Counted from the first letter of the stretch, positions 1-8,992 are shown. The stretch is DNA of 16,713 nucleotides from Neocallimastix lanati (nom. inval.) (GCA_016946835.1 JACVTC010000587.1:1-16713), one strand, 5' to 3'. Notes: generated from the letters alone by a model not told the origin. Numbers and translations: made by a program.

Positions 1-176
1 AAAAAATTATAAATTTTATATAATTATATATTTTAAATTACTAAAATATTAAATATTTTTTTTAATATATACATACTATTTTTTATTTGTTTCGTTATAT
101 TAATATTTTAGTTAATTATACTATTCGCTTATACTTTTTATTTTTCTATATTTTAAATTAACATTTACAATTAGTA

Positions 177-244
177 ATTATTCAGAAGGAATAATAATAT
201 TTCCAAATATAAATTTGAGAAAAAATTTATTATATCTGAATAAT
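177..244. repeat. inverted repeat with 10-bp perfect arms
   Basis: The arm attattcaga (177-186) is exactly complementary to tctgaataat (235-244). Just inside, ataataa-rich sequence can pair imperfectly with ttattata. The whole is about 68 bp and could be a small foldback or hairpin. In DNA this AT-rich such repeats arise by chance fairly often, so function is not implied. Confidence 0.4.
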
Positions 245-522
245 TTAGTTTTTGTAATTTCGGAATATGTAATATACTTTAATTTTCTATATTTCTAGAA
301 GAGAAATATGAATAAAAGAAAAATTAAATAATAAATTTAAATACATAGCTAAATACATAGCCTTATTGGAGATTAAAAAGGCTTATTTCTTTAGTACTTA
401 TTTTTTATATTTTAGAAATAAATTGTTTTATTTCTGTATTTGTAATAAATGTTTAAATTTCTTTTCTAATCTATATTTATTTTCCAAAGCTAATCTATAA
501 AGATATATATTTACATAATTTT

Positions 523-532
<10 letters not shown>

Positions 533-565
<33 letters not shown>
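533..565. repeat. (TA)n microsatellite
   Basis: About sixteen uninterrupted TA units, followed directly by a T run. Simple sequence, probably variable in length between individuals. Confidence 0.9.
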
Positions 566-575
<10 letters not shown>

Positions 576-593
576 TAAAAGTTTCAAACAACT

Positions 594-1041
594 TTGATAT
601 TCATAGTAGAGTACGTCAAGGGTATCCTTTTTTCTCTTTTTTTATTTAATTTATTTATTAAAGATATTTTAGATAACGGTGATAAACATTGTGTATGTAT
701 TGAAAAAGAAATAAGAGTTTTTAAGATTTATTTGCTGATAATACTATTTTTAATAGTTTTCATTAAAAAAAATGAAACTATTTCTTCGTCAATTTTCCAA
801 TGTTAGATATAATTAAACAATATTTTTATATACGAATCTTCAAATAGCGTATGTGGATCGTTTATATATTATCACTACCAATGATACATTTACTATTTCA
901 AACTTAGAGAATGCGTTAATTGATCGTATTCCGGTTATTCCATCAGCTAAGAGATTCGTAAATAAATTAAATATTTCCATTCTAATTTTTTATTCAAAAA
1001 ATCGACAACCCTTCCTTTATTTAAATAACTTTTTACATTAG
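594..1041 (+). pseudogene. decayed LINE-type reverse transcriptase fragment
   Basis: Pieces of a non-LTR retrotransposon RT lie in the right order but in different frames. Codons 611-628 read VRQGYP, matching the family's RQGxPLSP block. A frame change in the following T runs leads to LFNLFIKDILDN (642-677), the usual continuation. Back in the first frame, 728-742 reads LFADN, the catalytic (F/Y)ADD box with its second Asp changed to Asn. At 771-803 comes NETISSSIFQC, resembling the N-E-M-x-F-G-I-x-K-C segment that follows the catalytic box in LINEs. A further open stretch (853-1041, third frame) contains RIPVIPSAKRF, only faintly like the later IPVVxSYxYLG block. There is no intact start, endonuclease or 3' end. 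The match rests on recalled family motifs; the first three blocks are persuasive, the last weak. Confidence 0.62.
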
Positions 1042-1203
1042 GTTAATAATAAAATTTTAACTTTCTATAATAATATATCTCAAAAATAAATATATCTTCT
1101 TTTAAAATAAATATTTAAACTGTTATTTGTTTAATGTTAATTATTATATTGCATAAATATTACTATTTACTTTTTTCTTTATTTCTGTAACGAATCTAAG
1201 AGT

Positions 1204-1818
1204 TGGTACAGGACTATTTAAAATTGATGGATGTATAATAATGTATTGTATTAATAGATAATATACTTATTCAAAAGTGATATAAACTTATATAATATTT
1301 ATTTATTTATTTATTGACTATTTATTAATTTATTCATTTAAATATTTATTTAACTATATAATTATTCATCTATTTATTTATTTGTTCATTTATTTATCCA
1401 TTTATTTATATAATCCTCCAGTACACAAAAAAGAAAAGTGTGAGATTTAAAATAATATTATTACAAAATATTTTATATATTTTGATAATACATTGATTAG
1501 TTAAAAATAAATTTGTGTAACAATAAAATAATAATAAAATTTTAGATATAAATATTAATATTAAAATGTTCATAATATAAAATAAAATTTAACAAATATA
1601 TAATATAAATATAATAAGAATATAATAAATCTGTAATAAAATATTTATTTATAGTAAAATAATAATTAATAATATATATTCATATAATAATAAAAGTAAT
1701 ATTGATAAAGATAATGAAAATAATAATTAACTATTAATAAAATAATATTTAAAACATATTTGTACGGAGAAATATTATAATTATAATAATTTGTGGTATT
1801 TGATGAAATACCGTATCA
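1204..1818 (-). repeat. 3' LTR of element 1
   Basis: Direct repeat of 6953-7572. It starts TG (1204) and ends CA (1818) on the plus strand, as LTRs do. It is rich in ATTT/TTTA units (about 1293-1410). A perfect 7-bp stem, ggtattt/aaatacc with a 4-nt loop (1795-1812), sits at its U3 edge and is kept in the other copy. Downstream of the element sense, the flank after 1204 passes straight into the LINE remnant side of the window. Confidence 0.92.
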
Positions 1819-2013
1819 TGATGCCCTCGTTCATGCCTAGTACTTTAAATCCCTCTTAGAGGTGGTAGAGCGTCGACGTCAAAATGATAAGGCATGTAAG
1901 GATCTGTTCCTTAAATACACTCATGTGACCTACCAATGATGTAGAAATCTTATGAGAAATTCTAAAAAAAAAAATTGATGCCCCCGTTAAATTTAGACTT
2001 CGTTCCCTGAAGT
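1819..2013 (-). other. 3' noncoding region of element 1 with PPT candidates
   Basis: This lies between the end of integrase and the 3' LTR. On the plus strand the 13-nt motif tgatgccctcgtt touches the LTR at 1819-1831, and tgatgcccccgtt occurs again at 1976-1988 (12 of 13 identical). On the element strand these read AACGAGGGCATCA and AACGGGGGCATCA, so the LTR-adjacent copy is in the position of the polypurine tract that primes plus-strand synthesis. A run of eleven A precedes the distal copy. A perfect 7-bp stem, agacttc/gaagtct with a 7-nt loop (1995-2015), covers the integrase stop codon. The priming role is inferred from position. Confidence 0.55.
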
Positions 2014-2520
2014 CTATACTTCGCAGAGTCTGTAGGGTACAATGTTCTTTAAATGAACATTTCTTTCAGCGATTTCATTGGTTACAGGGTCGCAAAAGGT
2101 GACGGTGTTAAATTTCTTCTTAACTATTTTCATAGGGCCAAGGAAGAATGGGTCTAATTTTCTTCGGTTAATAAGTTTTACAAGGACAAGGTCACCAGGG
2201 TTATACTCAGCCTTCATTCTCTTCATTTGTTTTCTCTTATCTTCCCATAACTTGTTAGCAGTGTTAATGTTGTTGATGGCTTCTCTAATCCAGGCATAAT
2301 GTTTAGTAAATCTTCTTATTAGAAATTCTTCTTCACTTTCATATTCTTCTTTCTTGTCTAAATTCAGTGTTAGTTCGAAGGGTTGTAAATAGCGACGTCC
2401 ATATAACAACTCAAAATTGGAAAATTTAGTAGTTTCATTCTTACATGTATGAATAGCCCATAAAGCGCTTGGTAGCATCTCATCCCAAACGGTAGTGTTG
2501 CGATTGCAAAGAATTCTCAA
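2014..2520 (-). pseudogene. element 1 integrase C-terminal part with GPY/F-like module
   Basis: This continues the integrase frame directly after the TAA at 2521-2523, so it is the same protein cut by one stop codon, not a separate gene. It starts with the end of the catalytic core (LWAIHTCKNET, a block that follows the catalytic Glu in Gypsy integrases). It then has an Arg/Lys-rich stretch and YNPGDLVLVKL, and closes with the GPY/F-type segment FFLGPMKIVKKK, in which the usual Tyr of GPY is Met. The frame ends HLKNIVPY plus five residues at a TAG. There is no chromodomain. The C-terminal domain normally binds DNA or multimerises integrase; activity here is unlikely because it is severed from the core. 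Confidence 0.85.
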
Positions 2521-3819
2521 TTACTTTCCAATTTCTTTATTTCTGTTTTCGACTTCACCGTTGGATTCCGGATAGTATATTGTAATATAGGGTACGTAAA
2601 CTTCATATAAGTCGAGAAATGATTTCGTTTTGTCCGAACAGAACCGGGGGCCATTGTCCGTTATTAAAATCTCAGGCGTTCTATGTCGAGCAAAGACTTT
2701 GGATAGAAATTGGATAACCTCGTCTGATTCAATGTTCTTAGTGGGTTCAGCTTCAACCCACTTAGTCAGGTAATCTACTAAAACTATAATGTATTGATTA
2801 CCTTTCTGAGTAACTGGTAGAGGTCCTACAATGTCTAGACCTACCTTGGTAAATGGAAGACCGGGTTTCGTGGCGGTATCTTCAGATTGATAGTTAAACG
2901 TTTGTGGCTTAAAAAGTTGACAAGTTTTACAGGTCCTGACCATGTATTTAACATCTTGTATCATGTTGGTCCAGTAATAATCCTTTTTCAAGCGGTTGTA
3001 TGTCTTAAAAGTACCCTCGTGACCAATACCATGGGCCTTAAGAATAAGTTTGACTTTTTCTTCTGGGTTATCTATAACTTTTCTTAGCATTCCATCGTCT
3101 TTATAAAATTTTTTGCCATTTATTAAAGTAAACTTATCTTTTAATAGATTTAATAAGTTGTATTGATCTGTTTCATTATTTACACTTACGGTAGTAGATG
3201 CTAATATATCGCTTTTGATGGATGGCATCCTCGAGAGTGCGTCCGCGATAACATTCTTTTTACCAGGTTCATATAGAACACGAACCTTCAACATTAACAG
3301 GAGTAATAACCAGCGTGTTTGCCTTGCATTGTTAGGTTCTTTGGAGGTAAATAAGCTAACTAGTAGTTTGTGATCCGTGTAGAGGATAGTGGAACAATTA
3401 TTTCTAGAGATGTAAGGTTTGAATTTCTTTACGCAATAAAATGCAGGGGTTCCTTCCAAGTCGGTGATAGAGTAATTCTTTTCGGAAGGTTTTAATGAGC
3501 GGCTAATGAAATGGATGGGTTTTTCCTTACCGTCTTCCTCTTTTTGTAATAGAACGTCACCGAGAACATCGAAAGAGGCGTCTGTACAGATGATGAAAGG
3601 CTTATCAAAGTCAGTCATAATTAGTATAGGTGCCTTCACAAGTCTATCCTTAAGTTCTTGGAAACTGTTGTCTTGATCTGTATTCCATTCGAAGTCACTA
3701 CCCTTTTTCAGTAACTTATTTAATGGTCTAGCTATCTTGGCAAAGTTAAATATAAATTTTCTGTAATAACTTACAGCACCTAAAAAGGACTGTAGTTGAG
3801 TAATATTCTTGGGAGGCAA
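2521..3819 (-). pseudogene. element 1 RNase H and integrase core
   Basis: An open stretch of 432 codons between two in-frame TAA codons (3820-3822 upstream, 2521-2523 downstream). Residues 1-60 hold the RT/RNase H connection (SFLGAVSYYRKF). The RNase H acidic residues all look present: D80 (CTDAS), E122 (ITDLEG), D149 (YTDH) and D193 (NVIADALSR), although the TDAS block has Asp where Ala is usual (LGDVLLQ). The integrase zinc finger is H263, H267, C297, C300. The catalytic triad is D329 (GLDIVGP), D388 (ITDNGPRF) and E424 (NGEVEN), with the family's 35-residue spacing between the last two. Role in the family: RNA removal from the RNA/DNA hybrid, then insertion of the cDNA. The stop 8 residues after E424 removes the C-terminal part. 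Confidence 0.92.
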
Positions 3820-4818
3820 TTAGTTGTGAATAATTTCAATTTTTTCTGGAATTGGAGCAACTCCTTCAACCGATAAGATATGTCCAAGAAGTTCTACTTT
3901 TTTCTTAAAAATGTGACATTTTTCTAGGTTTATCTTCAATCCGTTGTTCTTGATTATTGTAATAACTTTTCTTAAATTTTGGATGTGTTCTTCCATGGAT
4001 GGTGAGAATATCACCAAGTCATCTATATAGATAAGCATGCATACTCCAATTAGTGGGAAGAAGATTCTGTTCATTTCCCTCTGAAAAGTACCAGGAGCAT
4101 TGCACAGTCCGAACGGCATCACCCGGAATTGATAATTCCCGAACATAGTGGTGAAGGTGGTCTTGGGAATGTCTTCTTTATTCATTGAAATTTGGTGAAA
4201 ACCGGAGAATAAATCTATAGTAGTAAAAACCATAACCTTCCTTCCAATGGAAAATAAAATACTATCAATAATCGGTAACGCGTAGGCATCTTTGATGGTG
4301 ACATTGTTCAGCTTACGGTAGTCCACACACATCCTCCACTTTTTGTTTTTCTTGAGGACAAGTACTACTGGAGACGACCACGGGGAGTTGGATGGCTCTA
4401 TCAACTTGTTTTTTATAAGTTTTGTTATTTCTTGTTTCAGGGCTTGAGCTTGAATCTTGGACAACCTGTATCCTTTCTGTTTGATTGGCTTTGCATTTTC
4501 TATTAATTGAATGGTATGTGGAAGCAGTTTCGTTGGCTGGAGTTCATCAATTTTAATAGCTAAGATGATGATGAATTCATGAAATAGCAATTTAACTTTT
4601 CTTCTATATTTTCTTGGTAAATTATCCAATACTTTGTTTAGCAACTCTTGCTTTTTTAAATGTCCGTTTTTAACTTCTTCGATTTTACCTATTTCATCAT
4701 GGTAGTCCTCATCTTTGACCTTATTTACTAAACAGAAGGCATAAGAGTTTGATGCATTTTTCCTTGTAGGTATGATTGTTATGCTCAGTATCGTCACTCT
4801 CGTTCGATTCATCCTCAT
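3820..4818 (-). pseudogene. element 1 reverse transcriptase
   Basis: The RT palm and fingers are well kept: SPWSSPVVLVLKK and WRMCVDYRKLN (fingers), TTIDLFSGFHQI with the first catalytic Asp, FRVMPFGLCNAPGTFQ (the block common to Gypsy RTs), YIDD at residues 264-267 with the two other Asp, and VELLGHILS in the thumb. It copies the element RNA into DNA inside a cytoplasmic particle. The N-terminal 80 or so residues are the linker after protease. The frame ends at TAA 3820-3822 and resumes at once in RNase H. Its upstream end overlaps the protease frame (4721-4818) in a different frame, so a frame change separates RT from protease. Whether that change is a mutation or a programmed shift cannot be told from one copy. 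Confidence 0.93.
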
Positions 4819-5740
4819 CAGTCCCTAAAGGAGACATACGATCCCATGATTCTTCACTGAGCATATTGCATTGGTGATTGTCAATAGGATATACGAATAA
4901 TTTATTATTTTTTAATGTATTGAATTCTATAAGTATGTCGAAGATATTTTTATCATTTTCGACAACCCTGAATATATCTTTAATGGTGGTATCCCCAATT
5001 TTGACATCCAATAGATAGAGTTCTGAATCCAATTTCTTTTAAGAAAAAATTTGTACATTATTGTTATTTGTGTACCCCATTGGTACCAGGTTTTGTTTTC
5101 CTTTTATCCTTGTTAAGTAATTTTTTGTCACCAAGTTTAGGCTGGCACAAGTATCCAAGAAAGCTATACCCTCAATCCCATAGACGTAGCATTTCGCGCT
5201 GGCGATATCACTTCTTGAAATAGTAGATAAAACTATTTCGTTTAGAGATTGTCCTTGAGTGTTGCTGTCCTTTAGCTTAAGTAGTTTAATTAGTTCCAAT
5301 CTAAGCTTAGGACTTACATCTAGTAGCTGTGTGATGGAGATATTAGCTAGTTTGTTGTTTAAGTCATCAGAGATATAATAACTGTTCTTTCCTTCCATTA
5401 AGGCTATATGTTTTTCGGTAGAAGTCCTTTTAGATTTGGCTTCTTCGGCTTTGTCACTAGGAAGTTTTCCTTTGTTTACTTCTTTAGAAGGATCATCTCT
5501 TGATGGATGAGTACTTGTTTCAGTTTCTTCCATTATTTCTTTTTCTTTATCTGATTTTGTTTTTCTTTTCACTGACTTGATGGATGACTGAGCTATCACA
5601 GAAAGATCAATTTCTTCGAGCCTTTCTGTAGTAGTAGGTGTGTTCACTAGTGATTCAAACTCCGTAGCGGTATCCTGAGTATTTATTGTGGCTTTTTCTT
5701 TTCTAAATTTTTCTTTTGAAGAATATGGTGTTTCTGCCAT
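4721..5740 (-). pseudogene. element 1 aspartic protease region
   Basis: One frame runs 5740 to 4721 with a single TAA at 5039-5041. The first ATG (5738-5740) begins MAETPYSSKEKF, followed by about 130 Ser/Thr/Glu/Lys-rich residues with no domain I recognise. The retropepsin core follows: GIAFLDTCASLNLVTKNYL matches the active-site block, but the usual D-T/S-G reads D-T-C. After the stop, DSELYLLDVKIGDTTIKDIF and NIFDILIEFNTLKNN correspond to the family's second half, where the usual ILG is ILI. The enzyme matures Gag-Pol; with the glycine lost and a stop in the middle, it should be inactive. The frame then has an acidic DEDESNESDD stretch and ends as the RT frame takes over. Confidence 0.75.
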
Positions 5741-5750
5741 ACTAATATTC

Positions 5751-5766
5751 TTTTTTTTTTTTTTTT
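5751..5766 (-). repeat. 16-nt homopolymer at the gag/protease junction
   Basis: Sixteen T on the plus strand, so A16 in the element RNA, ten bases before the protease-region ATG. Upstream of it a frame different from both gag and protease is open (from about 5860, reading LVKGRKESSF onward to GAVVKKK). Downstream the protease frame is open. A run this long is prone to slippage by polymerases and ribosomes. Confidence 0.7.
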
Positions 5767-5854
5767 ACTACCGCGCCTAATATATCATTATTTGGAACTA
5801 GTGGTAAATGGTTCTTTTCGTTGGTTTGATTAAAGGAACTTTCCTTTCTTCCTT

Positions 5855-6725
5855 TTACCAGTTTAAAGATTTATTCTCTTTTTGAAGTTGATCTTTTTCT
5901 TCCATCTCTGCTAATTCCCTGAAAGAATAAGGACATTAATTTAAGTAGTGTCCTACTTTACCACATTTGTAGCATTTTTTATTACTTTGTTGGTGTATGC
6001 TTGAGTTATCTTGGCGTCTTCTGGACTGCTCTTGATTTGACTTTAGCTTATTTTCTTTTATATGCCTATAATTGCTTCGGTCGTTATCCTTTGAGTTGTA
6101 CTTTGGGTTACCAAAGCCTTTGAATGGATGACCTCCGTAGTTGACTTTATAATAATAAGGTTGGTTGGACTGAAATGTTGCTAGAACAGTTTCGGGCTTA
6201 CGTAGAAAATTTTCTTCAACCCTTTCGGCTAATTCGGCTTCTTCGAAGGCATCTTCCAAGTCATAACCTCTGGGTAATAACTTGAGATCTTGCATAAGGT
6301 CTACTAGCAATGGATTCAATGTAGTCGTCTACTGTGATGAAAGATTGGTATAGTTTCGAAAGACTATTGTAGAGCTTTTTATACCTCCAGTTAAAGTTTT
6401 GGATACTTTCACCCTTTTTAATCCTAGGTTTTTGGAATCTCTTGCATTTTTCCTGGGGAGTAACTTCTAAAGCATCTTCTATAGCTTTCTTCATTTGGTT
6501 GATGGATGGATATGTCGTTGTCCTTTCTTCATCGGTAGTTACTAAGTCCTGAAGTATACATTTTAATTTACCTTCCATACATTCCATAGCCCAGGAATGT
6601 ATGTTCATAGGTTCAGTGATGTTTGTTAGCCTCATGATCCTAGCAAATTCATCACACCACGAATCCACATCTCTTGCAGTTTCATTTAAGCGAGGTAGAA
6701 TCTCTTCTAGTTACCTGATCTTCAT
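5855..6725 (-). pseudogene. element 1 gag with interrupted zinc knuckle
   Basis: A possible ATG (6723-6725) opens a frame that meets TAA four codons later (6711-6713). It then reads LEEILPRLNETARDVDSW and the capsid-like part to 6261. The frame changes within 6261-6319, giving LLPRGYDLEDAFEEAELAER, a basic linker and the nucleocapsid knuckle CYKCGKVGHYLN. TAA at 5936-5938 falls between the His and the final Cys of the C-x2-C-x4-H-x4-C motif, whose last Cys codon follows at once. The frame finally stops at 5855-5857. Gag forms the particle and its knuckle packages RNA. The capsid assignment is by position and general character; the knuckle is clear. Confidence 0.78.
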
Positions 6726-6796
6726 TTTTTTATTTATTTTTGTTTATTTTTATTTTGTTTTATTTTGATTTGTTTTAAAAGATAATAATGTTTTAT

Positions 6797-6798
<2 letters not shown>

Positions 6799-6842
<44 letters not shown>
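6799..6842 (-). repeat. 44-nt homopolymer in the element 1 leader
   Basis: Uninterrupted T44 on the plus strand, which is A44 in the element RNA, between the PBS and gag. The surrounding 6726-6925 leader is otherwise A/T-rich and non-coding. It may be an expanded short A run or a remnant of a template jump onto a poly(A) tail. Assembly length error is also possible in such runs. Confidence 0.85.
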
Positions 6843-6925
6843 CTTCCGTTTATAATATTTTATTTAACTAGTTTAAAAACTTTTTTCTTTTTAATTATCT
6901 ATTAATGTTTCATATTATTATACTT

Positions 6926-6945
6926 GAGTCCTGCATAGCTCGCCA
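6926..6945 (-). promoter_or_regulatory. tRNA primer-binding site of element 1
   Basis: On the minus strand, 7 nt after the 5' LTR, the sequence begins TGGCGAGCTATGCAGGACTC. The complement has the shape of a tRNA 3' end: CCA, discriminator G, a 7-nt acceptor strand and then GAGTCCTGC, which looks like the T-loop end and T-stem. The CCTGC stem, GAGT loop end and discriminator G are like those of fungal tRNA-Ser, so a serine tRNA primer is the best guess. Confidence 0.75.
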
Positions 6946-6952
6946 GAAATTA

Positions 6953-7572
6953 TGGTACAGGACTTTTTAAAATTGATGGATGTATAATAATATATTGTAT
7001 TAATAGATAATAAACTTATTCAAAAGTGATATAAACTTATATAATATTTATTTATTTATTTATTAACTATTTATTAATTTATTCATTTAAATATTTATTT
7101 AACTATATAATTATTCATCTATTTATTTATTTGTTCATTTATTTATTTATCCATTTATTTATATAATCCTCCAGTACACAAAAAAGAAAAGTGTGAGATT
7201 TAAAATAATATTATTACAAAATATTTTATATATTTTGATAATACATTGATTACTTAAAAATAGTTTTGTGTAACAATAAAATAATAATAAAATTTTAGAT
7301 ATAAATACTAATATTAAAATGTTCATAATATAAAATAAAATTTAACAAATATATAATATAAATATTATAAGAATATAATAAAACTGTAATAAAATATTTA
7401 TTTATAGCAAAATATTAATTAATAATATATATTCATATAATAATAAATGTAATATTGATAAAGATAATAAAGATAATAATTAACTAATAATAAAATAATA
7501 ATTAAAACATATTTGTACGGAGAAATATTATAAATTATAATAATTTGTGGTATTTGAGGAAATACCGTATCC
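6953..7572 (-). repeat. 5' LTR of element 1
   Basis: Direct repeat of 1204-1818, offset by 5749 at its TG end. It should carry the element promoter, but A/T richness prevents a sure TATA call. It keeps the ggtattt/aaatacc stem (7549-7566, loop gagg rather than gatg) and has one more ATTT unit than the other copy. Its outer end reads CC where the other LTR has CA, so the integrase-recognised terminal dinucleotide is altered on this side. Confidence 0.92.
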
Positions 7573-8497
7573 GAATTGTTGAGGTTCGGGACAGATTAAT
7601 AATAAATATAGAAGTAAACACTAAAATAAAAAAAAAATTAAAAATTAAAATATATCTTTTTAAAATATTTTATTTATTTATTTAATAAAAATTATTCAAT
7701 TAAAACTAAAGATAATTTATATTTTTGAATAAGATTATATTTTCAAGATTATTTTTTTTATAATACAATTTTCTCATCTATTTATATTTTTTTTATCGTT
7801 AGAAATGGTCAAGTCATTTCTTTAGAATATTTTAGAGTTACATGTTTGAATTGTATTAAAATTATAAATTCATAATCTATTTTATTATAATAAATAATTA
7901 TTATATATTATTAAATTCTAAACTATTTATTATTAATTGTAGTGATAAGATATTTTAAAAATAATTTTATTACTTTTACAGAATTATTAGTAATAGAGTA
8001 TTGTTTAATTTTATACTATTATTAAATAAAAGTATTTTAGATTATTATCCATTATTAATATTATTATAAATAGGGTGTATTTTGGAAGGAAGTATTACTA
8101 ATTTTAATGACAAGGATCATGGATTTAAGTAAAATATTTTTAAATCATTATTAATTATATTAATTTTATTAATAATAAATAATCTGTATTAGTAATATTT
8201 GTAAAATAAAATTTTCTTTAATAATAAAATATTGATAAAATAAATCATATTAATAAAACTAGATATTAATAATAATATTGATATTAATGATATAGTATTA
8301 TTTTTAATAATGAAGTATTGATATTGATAAAGAATTTATATTAATAATAAATTTAATATCAGTAAATTTTTTAGCAGCAGTAATAGAACATAAGAAAGTT
8401 CTCCAAGTAAGGAAATAAATAATTTAATTTTAATGATTAAGTTATTTTTCTGAAAAATAATAAAATTAACATTATTAGTTCATTCCTTAACAGAATG

Positions 8498-8541
8498 TAA
8501 GAAATAATAATTATTTATTAAAAAATAATTATCATTTCTTA
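8498..8541. repeat. 19-bp inverted repeat hairpin
   Basis: Arms 8498-8516 and 8523-8541 pair over 19 positions with one mismatch and a 6-nt loop attaaa. It could be a small foldback element or a transcribed hairpin. The sequence is A/T only except near the ends, so chance is not excluded. Confidence 0.55.
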
Positions 8542-8967
8542 TTATTTTAGTATTTTAGTAACGATCAATATTTAAATATTAGTTATTTATGCATTTATTT
8601 AAATTATAAATTTTATTTAGTTATATATTTAATATTTAAATTATAAATTTATTTTTTTTACTTTAGTATAGCTTATTAACTATAAATTAAAAGAAAATAG
8701 TTTCTGCATTTTTAATTCTGTATTTCTATGAAATTAGTTTAGTTTAATTATTTAGTTCTTTAAAGCCATATTACAATAATTAAATTAAATCGATCAAGAT
8801 TTACGTATCATGATCAAAGTAATTTAATAAATTTCTTTACGGCTTAGTTCTAAATAATTTCTTTAAATTTGTTGTAAGTTTTTTATTAGTTCAAATTTAG
8901 GAAATCGGTTCTTTAAGGTTTTCCCGATTACTTTAGAAAGTATTCGGTTTTACTTAATTGATACGAT

Positions 8968-8992
8968 AATCAATATTATTAGAATATTGATT
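8968..8992. repeat. perfect 10-bp stem-loop
   Basis: aatcaatatt (8968-8977) pairs exactly with aatattgatt (8983-8992) around the loop attag. A second 10-bp perfect stem, ttctaatctt (9013-9022) with aagattagaa (9044-9053), follows 20 bp on. Both lie 40-120 bp before the TATAAATA at 9091. Confidence 0.5.

Larger units (their letters stand above)
1..593. other. AT-rich gene-free left flank
   Basis: No open reading frame of convincing composition is seen here on either strand. The stretch is almost pure A/T with short T and A runs, one inverted repeat (177-244) and a TA microsatellite (533-565). It ends where reverse-transcriptase-like codons begin. It may include decayed upstream parts of the LINE remnant that follows, but nothing recognisable remains. 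Confidence 0.6.
1204..7572 (-). mobile_element. element 1: Ty3/Gypsy LTR retrotransposon, full length, inactive
   Basis: Two closely similar direct repeats (1204-1818 and 6953-7572) bracket, read on the minus strand, a primer-binding site, gag with a CCHC-type knuckle, retropepsin, RT with YIDD, RNase H and integrase. The order PR-RT-RH-IN defines Ty3/Gypsy (Metaviridae). The tail has a GPY/F-like segment and no chromodomain. At least five in-frame stop codons and two or more frame changes break the coding region. No 5-bp target-site duplication is visible: the bases outside the TG and CA ends are agagt on the left and gaatt on the right. The LTRs differ at roughly two dozen positions by eye over about 615 bp. 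Confidence 0.93.

Noticed and set aside
1293-1410. CRISPR-like or satellite array of ATTT-type units in the element 1 LTR
   Set aside because: Units are 4-bp simple sequence without unique spacers, and the same block recurs at 7045-7165 because it is in both LTRs.
2078-3087. Short plus-strand open frames inside element 1
   Set aside because: They are antisense shadows of the integrase and have no independent support.
1191-7577. CGAAT as a target-site duplication for element 1
   Set aside because: It occurs on both sides, but on the left it lies eight bases before the LTR TG, and those eight bases are not shared with the other LTR.
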